Notes: generated by a model not told the origin, from the letters alone. A stretch of 64,000 nt of DNA from Sphingobium sp. 66-54 (GCA_001899715.1 MKWI01000002.1:1-64000); one strand, 5' to 3'; numbered from the stretch's first letter, positions 43,234-55,059 are shown. A program made the numbers and translations.

Positions 43234-44094
43234 TCAGGCGAACGCGGCGTGAACGCGCACCCGCGCCCGCCGGCGGAGGCTGAAGCCGATGAGGCCGAAC
43301 CCCGCCATCATCAGCGCCCATGTGGCCGGCTCCGGCACCGCGGCGCTGGGCACATAGCCCGTCACCGACGCCTGCGAGTGGCCGAGGATGATGTCGCCAT
43401 TGAGCAAATGCCCCTGGAACAGATAATCATCCAGGCTGATATGCACGGCATTGGTCGCCATGAAGATGCTGTCTGCCGTCTGCTCCATGAGCTGCTCGTT
43501 GAACGTGATTTTCAGCCCCAGGACCGACAGGCCCACGGTGTTGGGCAGCGGATTGGAGAAGGCCGCCAGATCGAGCCCGAGCGTATCGAGGATCGAGCCG
43601 CTGATGAGCAGGTTGGCGATGGACGACGACCCCGATGCGAACAGCCCGGAGCCGTCGATGCCCGCCACCGTCGTCGAGCTGATCGCATCGGCGGAGATGC
43701 CGAGCGAGGTCAGCGGGATCGCCCCCAGAACGCTGGTGTAGAGGCCAGCCCGCGCATTGACGATATTGGCCGCCGCGCTGGCGGAGCCGGGATAGGCCGA
43801 TTCCGCCGAGGTCGTCACGATGCCCGTTTGCACACCCGCGCTGGTGGACAGGAGCAGGTCGCCGAACAGATTGGCCGACAGGTTGATGGAGGCCAGACCG
43901 GCGGCGTCCGCATAGTCCGGCGCCGCCGTGCCCGAGACCGGCGCCAGCGTCGCATTCGCCTTGACCACGTTCGCCACGCTGACATGGGCGGACGCCGCAT
44001 TTGCCGAGCTGGATAAAACAGGCGCTGAAAAAGCGGCTGACGAAGATGCTGCCATGACAACCCCCATGGCCAGGATGGATACTGATTTCAACAT
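43234..44094 (-). CDS. PEPxxWA-type PEP-CTERM exported protein
   Basis: This encodes 286 residues with a signal peptide (about 1-24, MLKSVSILAMGVVMAAS and ...AFSAP) and a Ser/Ala-rich mature part predicted to be beta-rich. Its C-terminal sorting tail has VPEPATWALMMAGFGLIGF and then RRRARVRV. Sorting would need an exosortase encoded elsewhere. The mature domain matches no family I know; DSIFMATNAVHISLDDYLFQGH (about 210-231, two parts) is a candidate folded segment. A palindrome just upstream may be an operator. The start at 44094 follows GAGAGG. Confidence 0.85.
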   Translation of the reverse strand: MLKSVSILAMGVVMAASSSAAFSAPVLSSSANAASAHVSVANVVKANATLAPVSGTAAPDYADAAGLASINLSANLFGDLLLSTSAGVQTGIVTTSAESAYPGSASAAANIVNARAGLYTSVLGAIPLTSLGISADAISSTTVAGIDGSGLFASGSSSIANLLISGSILDTLGLDLAAFSNPLPNTVGLSVLGLKITFNEQLMEQTADSIFMATNAVHISLDDYLFQGHLLNGDIILGHSQASVTGYVPSAAVPEPATWALMMAGFGLIGFSLRRRARVRVHAAFA

Positions 44095-44603
44095 GATGAC
44101 CTCTCCCACGAGATGATCGTATCGCTGTGATACGGAAAGCGATTATGATTAAGTTACAATGGTATAATCGCGACATGAATGGATCATCAGGGTGGTGAGT
44201 CGAGCAAGATCGTTAACTATGACGCCGCCTGTCGAAGGTGACTGAAACCGGAATTGTCTCGATAGGAGACATTTTATTTTTCCATATAGGTTAAATATTT
44301 TTGCGTATAATATGTAAGATTGCGAGCACTTCCATCGCGCCCGCGCGGGACGGACGGGATCGCCCCCGATTTGCCGGTCCGCGGTGGGCGATCCCTATGC
44401 AAATTGCGTGTTCAGGCCGGAAAGGCCGGCTCGGAAAACGGGCGCGGCGGCGCGCCGCTTATCGTTAAAATAGTCGAAAAGATTTTGGCGAGGAGTCAGC
44501 GCGAAATCGCTCGAATGGGCGCCTGAACCGGCTCCGGCTGCCGGCATGCTTCCGTTTGCCGGGGGCGAGGCCGCGCGACTCGGCCCGGTGGGAGCGGCGG
44601 GAT
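44095..44603. other. AT-rich regulatory gap with palindrome, no gene
   Basis: At 44118-44134 CGTATC-GCTGT-GATACG forms a 6-bp palindrome 24 bases before the PEP-CTERM start, a candidate operator. Around 44,250-44,320 is an AT-rich patch including TATAATATG, likely promoter DNA. The rest (44,330-44,603) is GC-rich and shows no supported gene. Confidence 0.5.
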
Positions 44604-45002
44604 TTACAGCAGGCCGAGCCGGCCCAGTTCGGCCGCCATGGCGCCGGGGAGGTCCACTTCGCCCGCCTCGCCGCCAAGGTCGGGCGGCGCATCCTGATCG
44701 GTGAGGTAGCGCCAACCCTGATGGGCGCGCCTGGGGTGCGGGACCACCGCGACCAGCGTGGGGGCAAGGCGGATCCAGTGGCGGCCGTCCGGGCGCTCGG
44801 CGAAGCCCAGCAGCGGACTGCGGCCGATCAGCCGATGAGCATGGATCCAGTAGAGCGAGCCGCCGATCATCTCCTCGTGGCGCTTGGGCAGGTAGCGCGT
44901 GGTCAGCCGCGCCTCCCCCGCATCGGCATGGCCCTCCAGCCAGGCACGCAGGTCCTCGGCCCCCTGCGAATCGAACGCGATCTTGGTCATGTGGAGCGGC
45001 AT
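44604..45002 (-). CDS. DUF1489 family protein
   Basis: This 132-residue protein starts MPLHMTKIAFDSQGAEDLRAW and has RLTTRYLPKRHEEMIGGSLYWIHAHRLIGRSPLLGF in its middle (about 34-69, quoted here by end points: RLTTRYLPKRHEEM and SLYWIHAHRLIGRS). This is the conserved core of DUF1489, an alphaproteobacterial family of unknown function. The start is the conserved one. It stands alone; the long gap upstream contains a repeat copy. Confidence 0.87.
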   Translation of the reverse strand: MPLHMTKIAFDSQGAEDLRAWLEGHADAGEARLTTRYLPKRHEEMIGGSLYWIHAHRLIGRSPLLGFAERPDGRHWIRLAPTLVAVVPHPRRAHQGWRYLTDQDAPPDLGGEAGEVDLPGAMAAELGRLGLL

Positions 45003-45631
45003 GAGCGCTGTCCTAGCGTTGCCGGCCGCGCCGGGGAACCGCGCGACTCGGGGGTGGCGGGTGCCGGGAACGCGGCAGGTGCCGGGGCCGGCTGCCCGGC
45101 GCCATAGCGGACTGGGGCGGGATGGGCTTTGATACGCCGCAATGGAGGCGGTGCGGGTGATGCCGGCGGCGGAACGGTCCTCTCCGCATATCCGCATATT
45201 GCGCCTCCCTTTGGGGTGCGTCAGACGTTCTGCTTCTGCTTATAGGCCCGCTGTGCTCCTGCGCAGGCAGGACCACGGCCGCAAGCCTTGGGCTCCTGCC
45301 TGCGCAGGAGCACGTGGTTTTGTTTGAGCAGGTGGCGGCCTCCCTGCGGCCGGTATCGCCCCCTCACCTCTCCCGTTCGTGTCGAGCGCAGGCGAGATCC
45401 GCCAGGTGCGGTCTGTATTCATCCCTGACGGCCTGCAAATGGCGGCTTTGCGCGTTTCGGGCACTCATGGACCGAAAGGTCCCCGCGCTCCGGATCATGC
45501 AAACCCGCCATTTCGCCCTGCGGTCGTCTGCCACTCCCTCATCATCTGAATGCAGACAGCGCCCAGGACAGCACTCGGCGTGTCTCGACGTCGCTCGACA
45601 AGACCGGCGGGAGTAGCCGGCCGCGCCCCCG
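45003..45631. other. Gene-free stretch with one repeat copy
   Basis: These 629 bases between DUF1489 and mgtE hold the paired-palindrome repeat at 45253-45313 and otherwise nothing I can support. A 100-codon plus-strand frame (45,314-45,616) lacks a ribosome binding site or motif and starts inside the repeat. Confidence 0.5.
45253..45313 (+). repeat. Dispersed paired-palindrome repeat, shortened (copy 3)
   Basis: GTGCTCCTGCGCAGGCAGGA and GGGCTCCTGCCTGCGCAGGAGCAC (quoted by halves) face each other across only about 18 bases. At 61 bp it is shorter than the other copies because the middle has been lost. Confidence 0.8.
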
Positions 45632-47092
45632 TTACCCCGACAGGCCGACCACCGTGGCGAGGCCGAGGAAGGCGAGGAAGCCCATCGAGTCGGTAATCAT
45701 GGTGACGAAGATCGACGAGGCGACGGCCGGGTCGATATTGAACCGGTCGAACATCAGCGGCACGGCGACCCCTGCAATGCCGGCGGTCAGGATGTTGGCC
45801 ATCATCGCCGCCGCGATGACGCCGCCAAGCTGGACGTTGCCGAAGAAGAGCGTGACGCCGGTGCCGATCACCGCCGCCACGGTCAGGCCGTTGAGCAGCG
45901 CGACGCGCAACTCGCGCAGGATGGCGCGCCAGGTGTTGGAGGCGGTGATCTGGTTGGTGGCGAGCGCGCGCACCGTCACCGCCATGGTCTGGGTGCCGGC
46001 ATTGCCGCCGACGCCCGCGACGATCGGCATCAGCGTCGCCAGCGCGACCATGCGCTCGATCGCACCCTCGAAGGTGGCGATGACGGTGGAGGCGACCAGC
46101 GCGGTGAGCAGGTTGGAGAGCAGCCAGCGCACGCGCGCCTTGTAGCTCTCCACCACCGGCTCGTTGATGTCGCCATCGCCGGCGCCGGACAGACGCAAGA
46201 TGTCCTCGCCGGCTTCCTCCTGGATGATATGGACCACGTCATCCACGGTAATCATGCCGACCAGCCGATTGGCCGGATCGACCACGGCGGCGGAGATCAG
46301 CGCATATTTCTGGAAGCGCAGCGCCACTTCCTCCTGATCCATATCGACCGGGATTAGCGTCTGCTCGCGCTGCATCACATCGGTCATGGCCACGGTGCGG
46401 GGGCAGCGCATCACCCAGCTCAGCCGACAGGTGCCGACCGGCCGGTGCGCGGCATCGACGACGAAAATCTCCCAGAAATCCGAGGTGAGATCGACCGTCT
46501 CGCGCAGATAGTCGATGGTCTGGCCGACCGTCCAATGCTCCGGCACCGCGACCAGATCGCGCTGCATCAGGCGGCCGGCGGTCTCCTCGCCATAGGAGAG
46601 CGCGCTCTCGATGGCGGCGCGGTCCTCCGGCTCCATCGCCTCCAGGACGGCCTGCTGGTCCTCCTTGTCGAGATCCTCGATGATCGCGACGGCATCGTCC
46701 GTGTCCAACTCGGCGGCGAACTCGGCGAGCTGCTCGGGCGCCAGCGCCTCGACCATCGTCTCGCGGACGTGCTCGTTCAGCTCGGAAAGCACCTCGGCGC
46801 CGACCAGATCGCCAAGCGCGGCGGCGACATCCGCGCGGCGCTCCTCGGGCGTCAGCTCCAGCAGGTCGGCGATGTCGGCGGGGTGCAGCGGCTCAACCAG
46901 CGCGCGCGCCGCCTCGTCATCCTCCGCCTCGACCGCGGCGAGCACGGCGGAGACGAATTCCGGCTTCAGGCGATCATCCTCGTCGAGATTGGTCTCGGCC
47001 GCCTGCTCCGCCTCGGGCAGCAGGGCCTCGTCGCGGCGGTCTGGGTCACGGCGGTCGGGGGAATCGGGCGCGGCGGTGTCAGTCTCGCTCAT
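45632..47092 (-). CDS. mgtE: MgtE magnesium transporter
   Basis: This 486-residue transporter has an acidic start (about 1-45), the MgtE N-terminal superhelical domain (about 45-150, with VEPLHPADIADLLELTPEERR split here), tandem CBS domains (about 155-275) and five membrane helices at the C-terminus with GVGGNAGTQTMAVTVRALA and AAMMANILTAGIAGVAVPL (each below 20). The GNxGTQ motif lines the pore, and magnesium sensing by the CBS part gates it. The start at 47092 is set by the Met before the acidic segment. It is divergent from the cyclophilin gene at 47,275. Confidence 0.94.
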   Translation of the reverse strand: MSETDTAAPDSPDRRDPDRRDEALLPEAEQAAETNLDEDDRLKPEFVSAVLAAVEAEDDEAARALVEPLHPADIADLLELTPEERRADVAAALGDLVGAEVLSELNEHVRETMVEALAPEQLAEFAAELDTDDAVAIIEDLDKEDQQAVLEAMEPEDRAAIESALSYGEETAGRLMQRDLVAVPEHWTVGQTIDYLRETVDLTSDFWEIFVVDAAHRPVGTCRLSWVMRCPRTVAMTDVMQREQTLIPVDMDQEEVALRFQKYALISAAVVDPANRLVGMITVDDVVHIIQEEAGEDILRLSGAGDGDINEPVVESYKARVRWLLSNLLTALVASTVIATFEGAIERMVALATLMPIVAGVGGNAGTQTMAVTVRALATNQITASNTWRAILRELRVALLNGLTVAAVIGTGVTLFFGNVQLGGVIAAAMMANILTAGIAGVAVPLMFDRFNIDPAVASSIFVTMITDSMGFLAFLGLATVVGLSG

Positions 47093-47274
47093 GCAGCGCC
47101 TGCCTTTCCCCGCGCCGCCCCTATGGCCACGCCACTTGCGCTCCCCTTTTGCGCATGCGCTTGCCGATTGCAACCGATGCCGGGCTTTCAATGCCGCTCG
47201 CAGCCATTATAGGAGCGCGGGACCGCCGCCGCGCCCGTTCCACTTCTGGGCGGCGAGACCAAGGAGACCCGATC

Positions 47275-47727
47275 ATGGCCGACCAGACCCTTACCCTGTC
47301 GCTCGATTCCGGCGGCGATGTCGTCATCCAGCTCCGCCCGGACCTGGCGCCCAACCATGTCGCGCAGATCACCACGCTGGCCAAGCAGGGCTTCTACGAT
47401 GGCGTGGTGTTCCACCGCGTGATCCCCGGCTTCATGGCGCAGGGCGGCGACCCGACCGGCACCGGCATGGGCGGCTCCGACCTGCCCGACATCAAGGCCG
47501 AGTTCAACGCCGAGCCGCACGTGCGCGGCGTCTGCTCGATGGCGCGCAGCAGCAACCCGAACAGCGCGAACAGCCAGTTTTTCATCTGCTTCGACGACGC
47601 GACCTTCCTCGACCGCCAATATACGGTGTGGGGCGTCGTGACCTCCGGCATGGAGCATGTCGACGCGCTGCCCAAGGGCGAGCCGCCCGCAAAGCCGGGC
47701 AAGATTGTCAAAGCCACGGTGAACTGA
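47275..47727 (+). CDS. Cytoplasmic cyclophilin-type peptidyl-prolyl isomerase
   Basis: This encodes 150 residues, the cyclophilin domain alone, without signal peptide: VFHRVIPGFMAQGGDPTGTG (about 45-64), NSANSQFFICF (about 95-105) and YTVWGVV. It catalyses proline isomerisation in the cytoplasm. It resembles the domain of the exported paralogue at 40,511 closely. In many relatives the two are adjacent before queA; here they are 6 kb apart, so the block has been split. A terminator follows. Confidence 0.93.
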   Translation: MADQTLTLSLDSGGDVVIQLRPDLAPNHVAQITTLAKQGFYDGVVFHRVIPGFMAQGGDPTGTGMGGSDLPDIKAEFNAEPHVRGVCSMARSSNPNSANSQFFICFDDATFLDRQYTVWGVVTSGMEHVDALPKGEPPAKPGKIVKATVN

Positions 47728-47802
47728 AAGAAGAACACGACAGATTGCATAATCTGCAAGTCATCGCGGATGATGCAATAATAAACTGAACGCGAAATGA
47801 AT

Positions 47803-47847
47803 GATCCCGCTGTGTATCCGAAAGGTCACAGCGGGATCTTGCCGTTT
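47803..47847 (+). terminator. Terminator after the cytoplasmic cyclophilin gene
   Basis: GATCCCGCTGTG pairs perfectly with CACAGCGGGATC (12 bp) and is followed by TTGCCGTTTTTG. Strong stem and a T run. Confidence 0.8.
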
Positions 47848-47968
47848 TTGCGCCATAATTCATTCGGGAACGGTTCAGGCTGAAAAGTCATTTTAGGCGG
47901 GCGATCGACACGGTCGGTTGCGAATGCAGGGCAATGGCCCGCATCCATTAAAAAGAAGGTTCAGCATC

Positions 47969-48526
47969 ATGAAAGCTCTCTCCCTCACCACTTTGGCGCT
48001 GGCGCTCGCGGCCGGCACGGCCGTGCCCGCCATGGCGCAGGACAACGGCAGCCGCCTCGAGCCCTATGTCGGCGTAATGGGCGGCCTCCACGATTTCGAC
48101 AACGACCAGTATAACGGCAGCCCGCCGAGCGGCTATCGCGGCTGGCTGGTCGAAGGCGTCGCGGGCCTCAACTACAATCTCGGCCCGGTCGTGGTCGGCG
48201 CGGAAGGCAGCGTTGCCAAGGGCGTCGACAAGGATATCGACTGGGAATATGGCGCCGCCGGCCGTCTGGGCCTGCGCGCGGGCAAGGACAGCATGTTCTT
48301 CGCCAAGGTCGGCTACCAGTGGACAAAGTTCGACAGCTCGGCTTTCCCGCCGGTCTCGGGCGACCGCCACTATAACGGCACGACCTACGGCATCGGCACC
48401 GAGCTTTCGCTCGCCGACATGGGCGGCTCGGCCGACCGCAGCAACATCCGCCTGCGCGCGCAGATCGACACGCGCGGCGACTTCCACTCCTTCCGTCCGA
48501 TGATGGGTGTGGTCGCCAAGTTCTGA
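47969..48526 (+). CDS. Outer-membrane beta-barrel protein
   Basis: This encodes 185 residues with a signal peptide (about 1-23, ending PAMAQD) and an eight-strand-like barrel. Repeated aromatic/glycine strands are seen, such as LEPYVGVMGGLHDF, WLVEGVAGLNYNLG and AAGRLGLRAGKDSMFFAKVGY (quoted by part), and the C-terminal residue is phenylalanine (VVAKF), the usual outer-membrane signature. It resembles small OmpA/OprF-type barrels of sphingomonads. Role unknown, perhaps structural. The start is preceded by AAGAAGG. Confidence 0.82.
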   Translation: MKALSLTTLALALAAGTAVPAMAQDNGSRLEPYVGVMGGLHDFDNDQYNGSPPSGYRGWLVEGVAGLNYNLGPVVVGAEGSVAKGVDKDIDWEYGAAGRLGLRAGKDSMFFAKVGYQWTKFDSSAFPPVSGDRHYNGTTYGIGTELSLADMGGSADRSNIRLRAQIDTRGDFHSFRPMMGVVAKF

Positions 48527-48679
48527 TCGGGCATCCCGCCTGACATCAGCGCGCGGCCGGGGCCTTCGGGCTCCGGCCGTTTGCGTTTGGGGGCTGCGGG
48601 TGAGAGGCGGGGTGTCTCGGCCGCCCGCACGCCTGATTACAGATAGCGCTCCCTCCCCTCCGATCCACGCCACGACCCT

Positions 48680-48755
48680 GTGCTCCTGCGCAGGCAGGAG
48701 CCCAGGGCGATAGAGAAATACGTTGGGTCCTGGGCTCCTGTCTGCGCAGGAGCAC
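48680..48755 (+). repeat. Dispersed paired-palindrome repeat (copy 4)
   Basis: The most complete copy. The left arm reads GTGCTCCTGCGCAGGCAGGA, the middle AGGGCGATAGAGAA (forward orientation), and the right arm CCTGTCTGCGCAGGAGCAC. It lies between convergent genes for the outer-membrane protein and ppc. Confidence 0.9.
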
Positions 48756-48838
48756 ATGTTGGGCAAGGGGCGGGAGCAGCCGGATATTCGGAAACCCGTG
48801 GTCATGCCGACGAAGGCGCCGCATCCGCCGCGCCAACC

Positions 48839-51541
<2,703 letters not shown>

Positions 51542-51680
51542 TGCAGCGGGAGGCTGGTCAAGTTGATTGAATCGGCGGAGCGGGGCGCCCGGCGCGGCGT
51601 GGATTCACCGCGCTTTGCGGCCAATGCGGGTCTTTTGCTCGAAAAGGCCGATCCAGCCGGAGCCTATGAAACGCGAGTCG

Positions 51681-52046
51681 TCAGGCGTGCTCCAGCGTGC
51701 ACTGGAGGGGGTGCTGGTTCTGCCGGGCGTAGTCCATCACCTGGTTGACCTTGGTCTCGGCCACTTCGTAGCTGAACACGCCGCACACACCCACGCCGCG
51801 CTGGTGGACATGGAGCATGACCCGCGTGGCCTGCTCCAGATCCATACGGAAGAAACGCTGGAGCACGTCGACGACGAATTCCATCGGCGTGTAGTCGTCA
51901 TTGAGCATCAGCACCTTGTAGGGCGTCGGCTTCTTGGTGCGCGCGCGGGTGCGCGTGGCGATGCCAAGACCCGGCCCGCCCGGACCCTCTTCATCCTGGC
52001 GCCCGGCCATCATCGGCCGGCGCATCGCGGCGACTATGCTCTGCAT
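51681..52046 (-). CDS. clpS: ATP-dependent Clp protease adaptor ClpS
   Basis: This 121-residue adaptor hands N-degron proteins to ClpA. The conserved core reads [18 protein letters not shown] (about 42-59), with the Asn-Asp-Asp residues that bind the N-terminal amino acid, and [24 protein letters not shown], quoted here only by its start VMLHVHQRG and [10 protein letters not shown]. The first 38 residues are a disordered tail used to engage ClpA. clpA is not adjacent. The phasin gene lies upstream on the same strand, separated by a strong terminator. Confidence 0.94.
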   Translation of the reverse strand: MQSIVAAMRRPMMAGRQDEEGPGGPGLGIATRTRARTKKPTPYKVLMLNDDYTPMEFVVDVLQRFFRMDLEQATRVMLHVHQRGVGVCGVFSYEVAETKVNQVMDYARQNQHPLQCTLEHA

Positions 52047-52104
52047 GGGTCAAAAATAGGGTAGGCTCCCCCCTGCTGGCAAGGCCCGAGCGGCAGGACG
52101 CGAC

Positions 52105-52134
52105 AAAAAAGGCGGCCCGGAAAACCGGACCGCC
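52105..52134 (-). terminator. Strong terminator of the phasin gene
   Basis: On the minus strand GGCGGTCCGG pairs with CCGGGCCGCC (one G-T pair, TTTT loop) and is followed by TTTTTTG. It separates the phasin transcript from clpS. Confidence 0.85.
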
Positions 52135-52163
52135 TCCCTGTTAACCGTGAAAAAGCCGGTAGA

Positions 52164-52838
52164 TCAGGCCGCGATCGCCTTCAGCTTCTCGGTAACGACC
52201 GAGACGCGATTGCTGATCGGCTGGTTAATCTCGCTCACCAGCTTGAGGAAAGCCTCGCTGTTCTTCGAGCTTTCCGACACGAACGAATCGAGCGTGCTGC
52301 TCAGCAGCTCGCTCTGGAGCTGGAAGAACTCGGTGGGTGTCTTGACCGACGCGAAGCTCTTGAGCGTGGCGCTGTTCTTCTCGAACGCCTTGCGGCCGAA
52401 ATCGGCGGCGTTCTGGCCGAGCGTCTCGAAACCCTTGGCGGCGATCTTGGAAGATTCGACCACGGCCTCAAGATTGCCCTTGGTCAGCTCGCCAAACTCC
52501 TCGAACGCCTTGGAGGATTTGTCCAGCGCGGTGCGCGCCTTGTCGTTGAGATCGGCGAACGCGCTCTGGAAACGGGTCTTGGCTTCCTCGGCATAGGTCT
52601 TGGCGGTTTCAAGCGTATCGGTCATGGGGAACGTGCCTTTCGTGGTGCTGGCGCTCGCGGCGGGGCTGGGAACGGCCGCGGCGTTGGTCGGGGTTTCGGT
52701 AACGGACTTGGCAACGGATGCGGAGACTGCCTCGGCAACGGGGGCGGCAGCCGGGCGGGGCGCGGCCTTCACGGCCGGAACCTTGGGCGCGGCAGCCTTG
52801 GCCGGCTTGCGCGATGACGATCTGGTTGGCGTGGTCAA
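52164..52838 (-). CDS. Phasin (polyhydroxyalkanoate granule-associated protein)
   Basis: This encodes 224 residues. The first 75 are Ala/Pro/Lys-rich, ending before MTDTLETAKTYAEEAK, and a helical phasin domain follows (about 80-224, with FAELTKG-like and NAADFGRKAFEKNS segments). Phasins coat PHA granules; phaC is 360 bases away. I chose a TTG start at 52838, since GGGAGG lies five bases upstream; an internal ATG at the MTDTLE segment would give a 150-residue short form, and both may exist. A TGTTGCAATGCAACA palindrome upstream may be the operator. Confidence 0.85.
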   Translation of the reverse strand: MTTPTRSSSRKPAKAAAPKVPAVKAAPRPAAAPVAEAVSASVAKSVTETPTNAAAVPSPAASASTTKGTFPMTDTLETAKTYAEEAKTRFQSAFADLNDKARTALDKSSKAFEEFGELTKGNLEAVVESSKIAAKGFETLGQNAADFGRKAFEKNSATLKSFASVKTPTEFFQLQSELLSSTLDSFVSESSKNSEAFLKLVSEINQPISNRVSVVTEKLKAIAA

Positions 52839-52856
52839 AACGACCTCCCGAGTCTT

Positions 52857-52919
52857 TGTTGCAATGCAACATAGAGCATCGGCGGTAGCGATGCAAGGGA
52901 AAATGATGCACTGCAACAA
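52857..52919. promoter_or_regulatory. Candidate PhaR-type operator upstream of the phasin gene
   Basis: A perfect 15-bp palindrome, TGTTGCAATGCAACA (52857-52871), is followed about 35 bases later by a related half site, TGCACTGCAACA (52908-52919). PhaR repressors of PHA-accumulating bacteria bind TGC/GCA-rich repeats before phasin genes, so this is a plausible operator. The regulator itself is not in the window. Confidence 0.6.
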
Positions 52920-53005
52920 AGTGTCTTAATGGCGGGTAGCCGGGGGAAACGGGGTTGAACCGGGAGGATTTCTTTCCGGGCCGATCCTCATCTTCGGACC
53001 GCACC

Positions 53006-53083
53006 GTGCTCGTGCGCAGGCATGGAGGCCCGCGCCCGACGGCAGTTCCCTATCGCCCTGGGCTCTTGCCTGCGCAGGAGCAC
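53006..53083 (-). repeat. Dispersed paired-palindrome repeat, reversed (copy 5)
   Basis: Arms GTGCTCGTGCGCAGGCAT and CTTGCCTGCGCAGGAGCAC (partly worn on the left) surround a middle that reads TTCCCTATCGCCC, the reverse complement of the middle of copy 4. The copy is therefore inserted in the opposite orientation. Confidence 0.8.
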
Positions 53084-53198
53084 GGCGGTGCTATGAGGAG
53101 GGGTGGGCTTGCGATGTGACCGACGGGCATCGTCGTGGCGATCAACCCCGCCACGGCAAACAGCCCCCGTCACGGCAAACGGTCCCCCGCCCGCCCTC

Positions 53199-54929
53199 TC
53201 ACCGCATTCGCACGTAACGCCCCGGTGCATCTTCGATGGCGGGGCGCTTGCCCTTGCCGGGCTTGCGCGCGCCGGTAGTCTTCACCTGCTTGCCGGACAA
53301 GGCGGCCAGCCAGTCGACCCAGTCCGGCCACCAGCTTCCCCTGGTCTCGCGGGCGGACGCGCGGAAGGCGGCGAAGTCGGGGGCGTCCTTCGCGCTGGTC
53401 CAATATTGATATTTGCCGGCGGCGGGCGGGTTCACCACACCCGCGATGTGGCCCGAGCCGGCGAGCAGGAAGCGGCGCGGGCCGGAGAACTGGTCCATCA
53501 GCTTCCACACGCTGCGCGGCGGCGCGATATGATCCTCGACGCCCGCCTGAATATAAGCCGGCGTCTCGACCTTGCGCAGGTCGATGGGCGTGCCGTCAAC
53601 GGTGAGGCCGCCGGGCTGGGCCAGCCGGTTGTCGCGGTAGAAATCCGCCAGATAGGCGCGATGCCATTTGGCCGGCAGATTGGTGGTGTCGCCGTTCCAG
53701 TAGAGCAGGTCGAACTGGGTGTAGGCTTTCCCCAGCAGATAATTGTCGACCACATAGTTCCAGATCAGCTCCTGCCCGCGCAGCAGGTTGAAGGTGGCGG
53801 CGAGATAGCGCCCGTCGAGATAGCCATCGGTCACGAGGCTCTCGATCAGCGCGATCTGCTCGTCATCCACGAACAGCTTGAGGTCGCCCGCCTCGGAGAA
53901 ATCGACCTGGGTGGTGAGGAAAGTGACGCTCGCCACCCTGTCCGCCTGCCCCCGCGCGGCGAGCAGCGCCAGTGTGGCGGCCAGCACCGTCCCCGCCACG
54001 CAATAGCCGAGCGTATGGACGGCGGGCACCTCCAGCAGGTCGCGCACCACGTCGATCGCGTCGATCTGGGCACGCACATAATCGTCAAGGCCGACATCGG
54101 CCATGCTCGCATCGGCCGACTTCCAGCTCACCATGAACACGGTCAACCCCTGCTCGACCGCCCATTTGACGAAGCTTTTGCGCGGATTGAGATCGAGAAT
54201 GTAGAAGCGGTTGATCCACGGCGGGAAGATGACCAGCGGCGTCTCGTGCACCTTGTCGGTCGCCGGCGCATATTGGATGAGTTGATAGAGCGGCGTCTCG
54301 TGAACCACCTTGCCGGGCGTGGTGGCGATATTGCGGCCGACCTCGAAGGCGGAGCCATCGGTATGGGTGAGCTGGCCGCGATCGAGATCGGCGAGGAGAT
54401 GCTCCAACCCGGTCAGCAGGTTCTCGCCGCGCGTCTCGATGGTCTTCTCGATCACCAGCGGGTTGGTGAAGGGGAAGTTGGTGGGCGAGACCGCCTCGAC
54501 GAAGCGCTGCATGGCGAAGCGCAGCTTCTGCTTCTCGTGCGCGTCGAGCCCATCCACGCTGTCGGCCAGGTGCAGCAGATAATCGGAGGCGAGCAGATAC
54601 ATCTGCCGGATGAGATCGAACACCGGGCTTTCGTGCCAGCGCGGGTCGGCGAAGCGCCGGTCGAAATCGGCGGGCGAGGGTGCGCCCCCGGCCCCATCCT
54701 CGCGCTCCGCCAGCACCTGCTCCCACGCCGCGAAGCCGCGCTCGACCATGGCGGCCTGGATCTGCGCGATCCGCTCCAGATTGGCCTGCCCGCCGGCCAC
54801 GCCAAGCTCCGCCATGCGCGCGGCCATATCCGCCCCGCGCTCCAGCATCGTCTGCTGGGCGAGGCCGATCACGCGCGTCCAGTGCTGGATCTGGTCGAGG
54901 CAGGGCACTGTAGGCGATTGCTGGTTCAT
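53199..54929 (-). CDS. phaC: Class I polyhydroxyalkanoate synthase
   Basis: This 576-residue enzyme joins hydroxyacyl-CoA units into polyhydroxyalkanoate. The lipase-like box is G-Y-C310-V-A-G with the catalytic cysteine, followed by a conserved aspartate and the terminal histidine in GSGHIAGVVNPP. NFPFTNPLVIEKT (about 151-163) and PPWINRFYILDLNP (about 236-249) are class I marks. No phaA or phaB gene is adjacent. The start at 54929 is chosen at MNQQSP; a frame 12 codons longer is less likely. It is divergent from alaC. Confidence 0.95.
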   Translation of the reverse strand: MNQQSPTVPCLDQIQHWTRVIGLAQQTMLERGADMAARMAELGVAGGQANLERIAQIQAAMVERGFAAWEQVLAEREDGAGGAPSPADFDRRFADPRWHESPVFDLIRQMYLLASDYLLHLADSVDGLDAHEKQKLRFAMQRFVEAVSPTNFPFTNPLVIEKTIETRGENLLTGLEHLLADLDRGQLTHTDGSAFEVGRNIATTPGKVVHETPLYQLIQYAPATDKVHETPLVIFPPWINRFYILDLNPRKSFVKWAVEQGLTVFMVSWKSADASMADVGLDDYVRAQIDAIDVVRDLLEVPAVHTLGYCVAGTVLAATLALLAARGQADRVASVTFLTTQVDFSEAGDLKLFVDDEQIALIESLVTDGYLDGRYLAATFNLLRGQELIWNYVVDNYLLGKAYTQFDLLYWNGDTTNLPAKWHRAYLADFYRDNRLAQPGGLTVDGTPIDLRKVETPAYIQAGVEDHIAPPRSVWKLMDQFSGPRRFLLAGSGHIAGVVNPPAAGKYQYWTSAKDAPDFAAFRASARETRGSWWPDWVDWLAALSGKQVKTTGARKPGKGKRPAIEDAPGRYVRMR

Positions 54930-55059
54930 GGCGTCTCCTGCACCGCTCGCTGGTTTTGGTGGCACCGCGCCACCATGCCGGTTATATGCGGGAATGGGCC
55001 CGGTGTTCCAAACGGAATGATCGCCCGGCCCGCCCGCACATCAGGAGACCGACTTCAGA

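Noticed and set aside
45314..45616. 100-codon frame between DUF1489 and mgtE
   Set aside because: It starts within a repeat, and no ribosome binding site or motif is seen.
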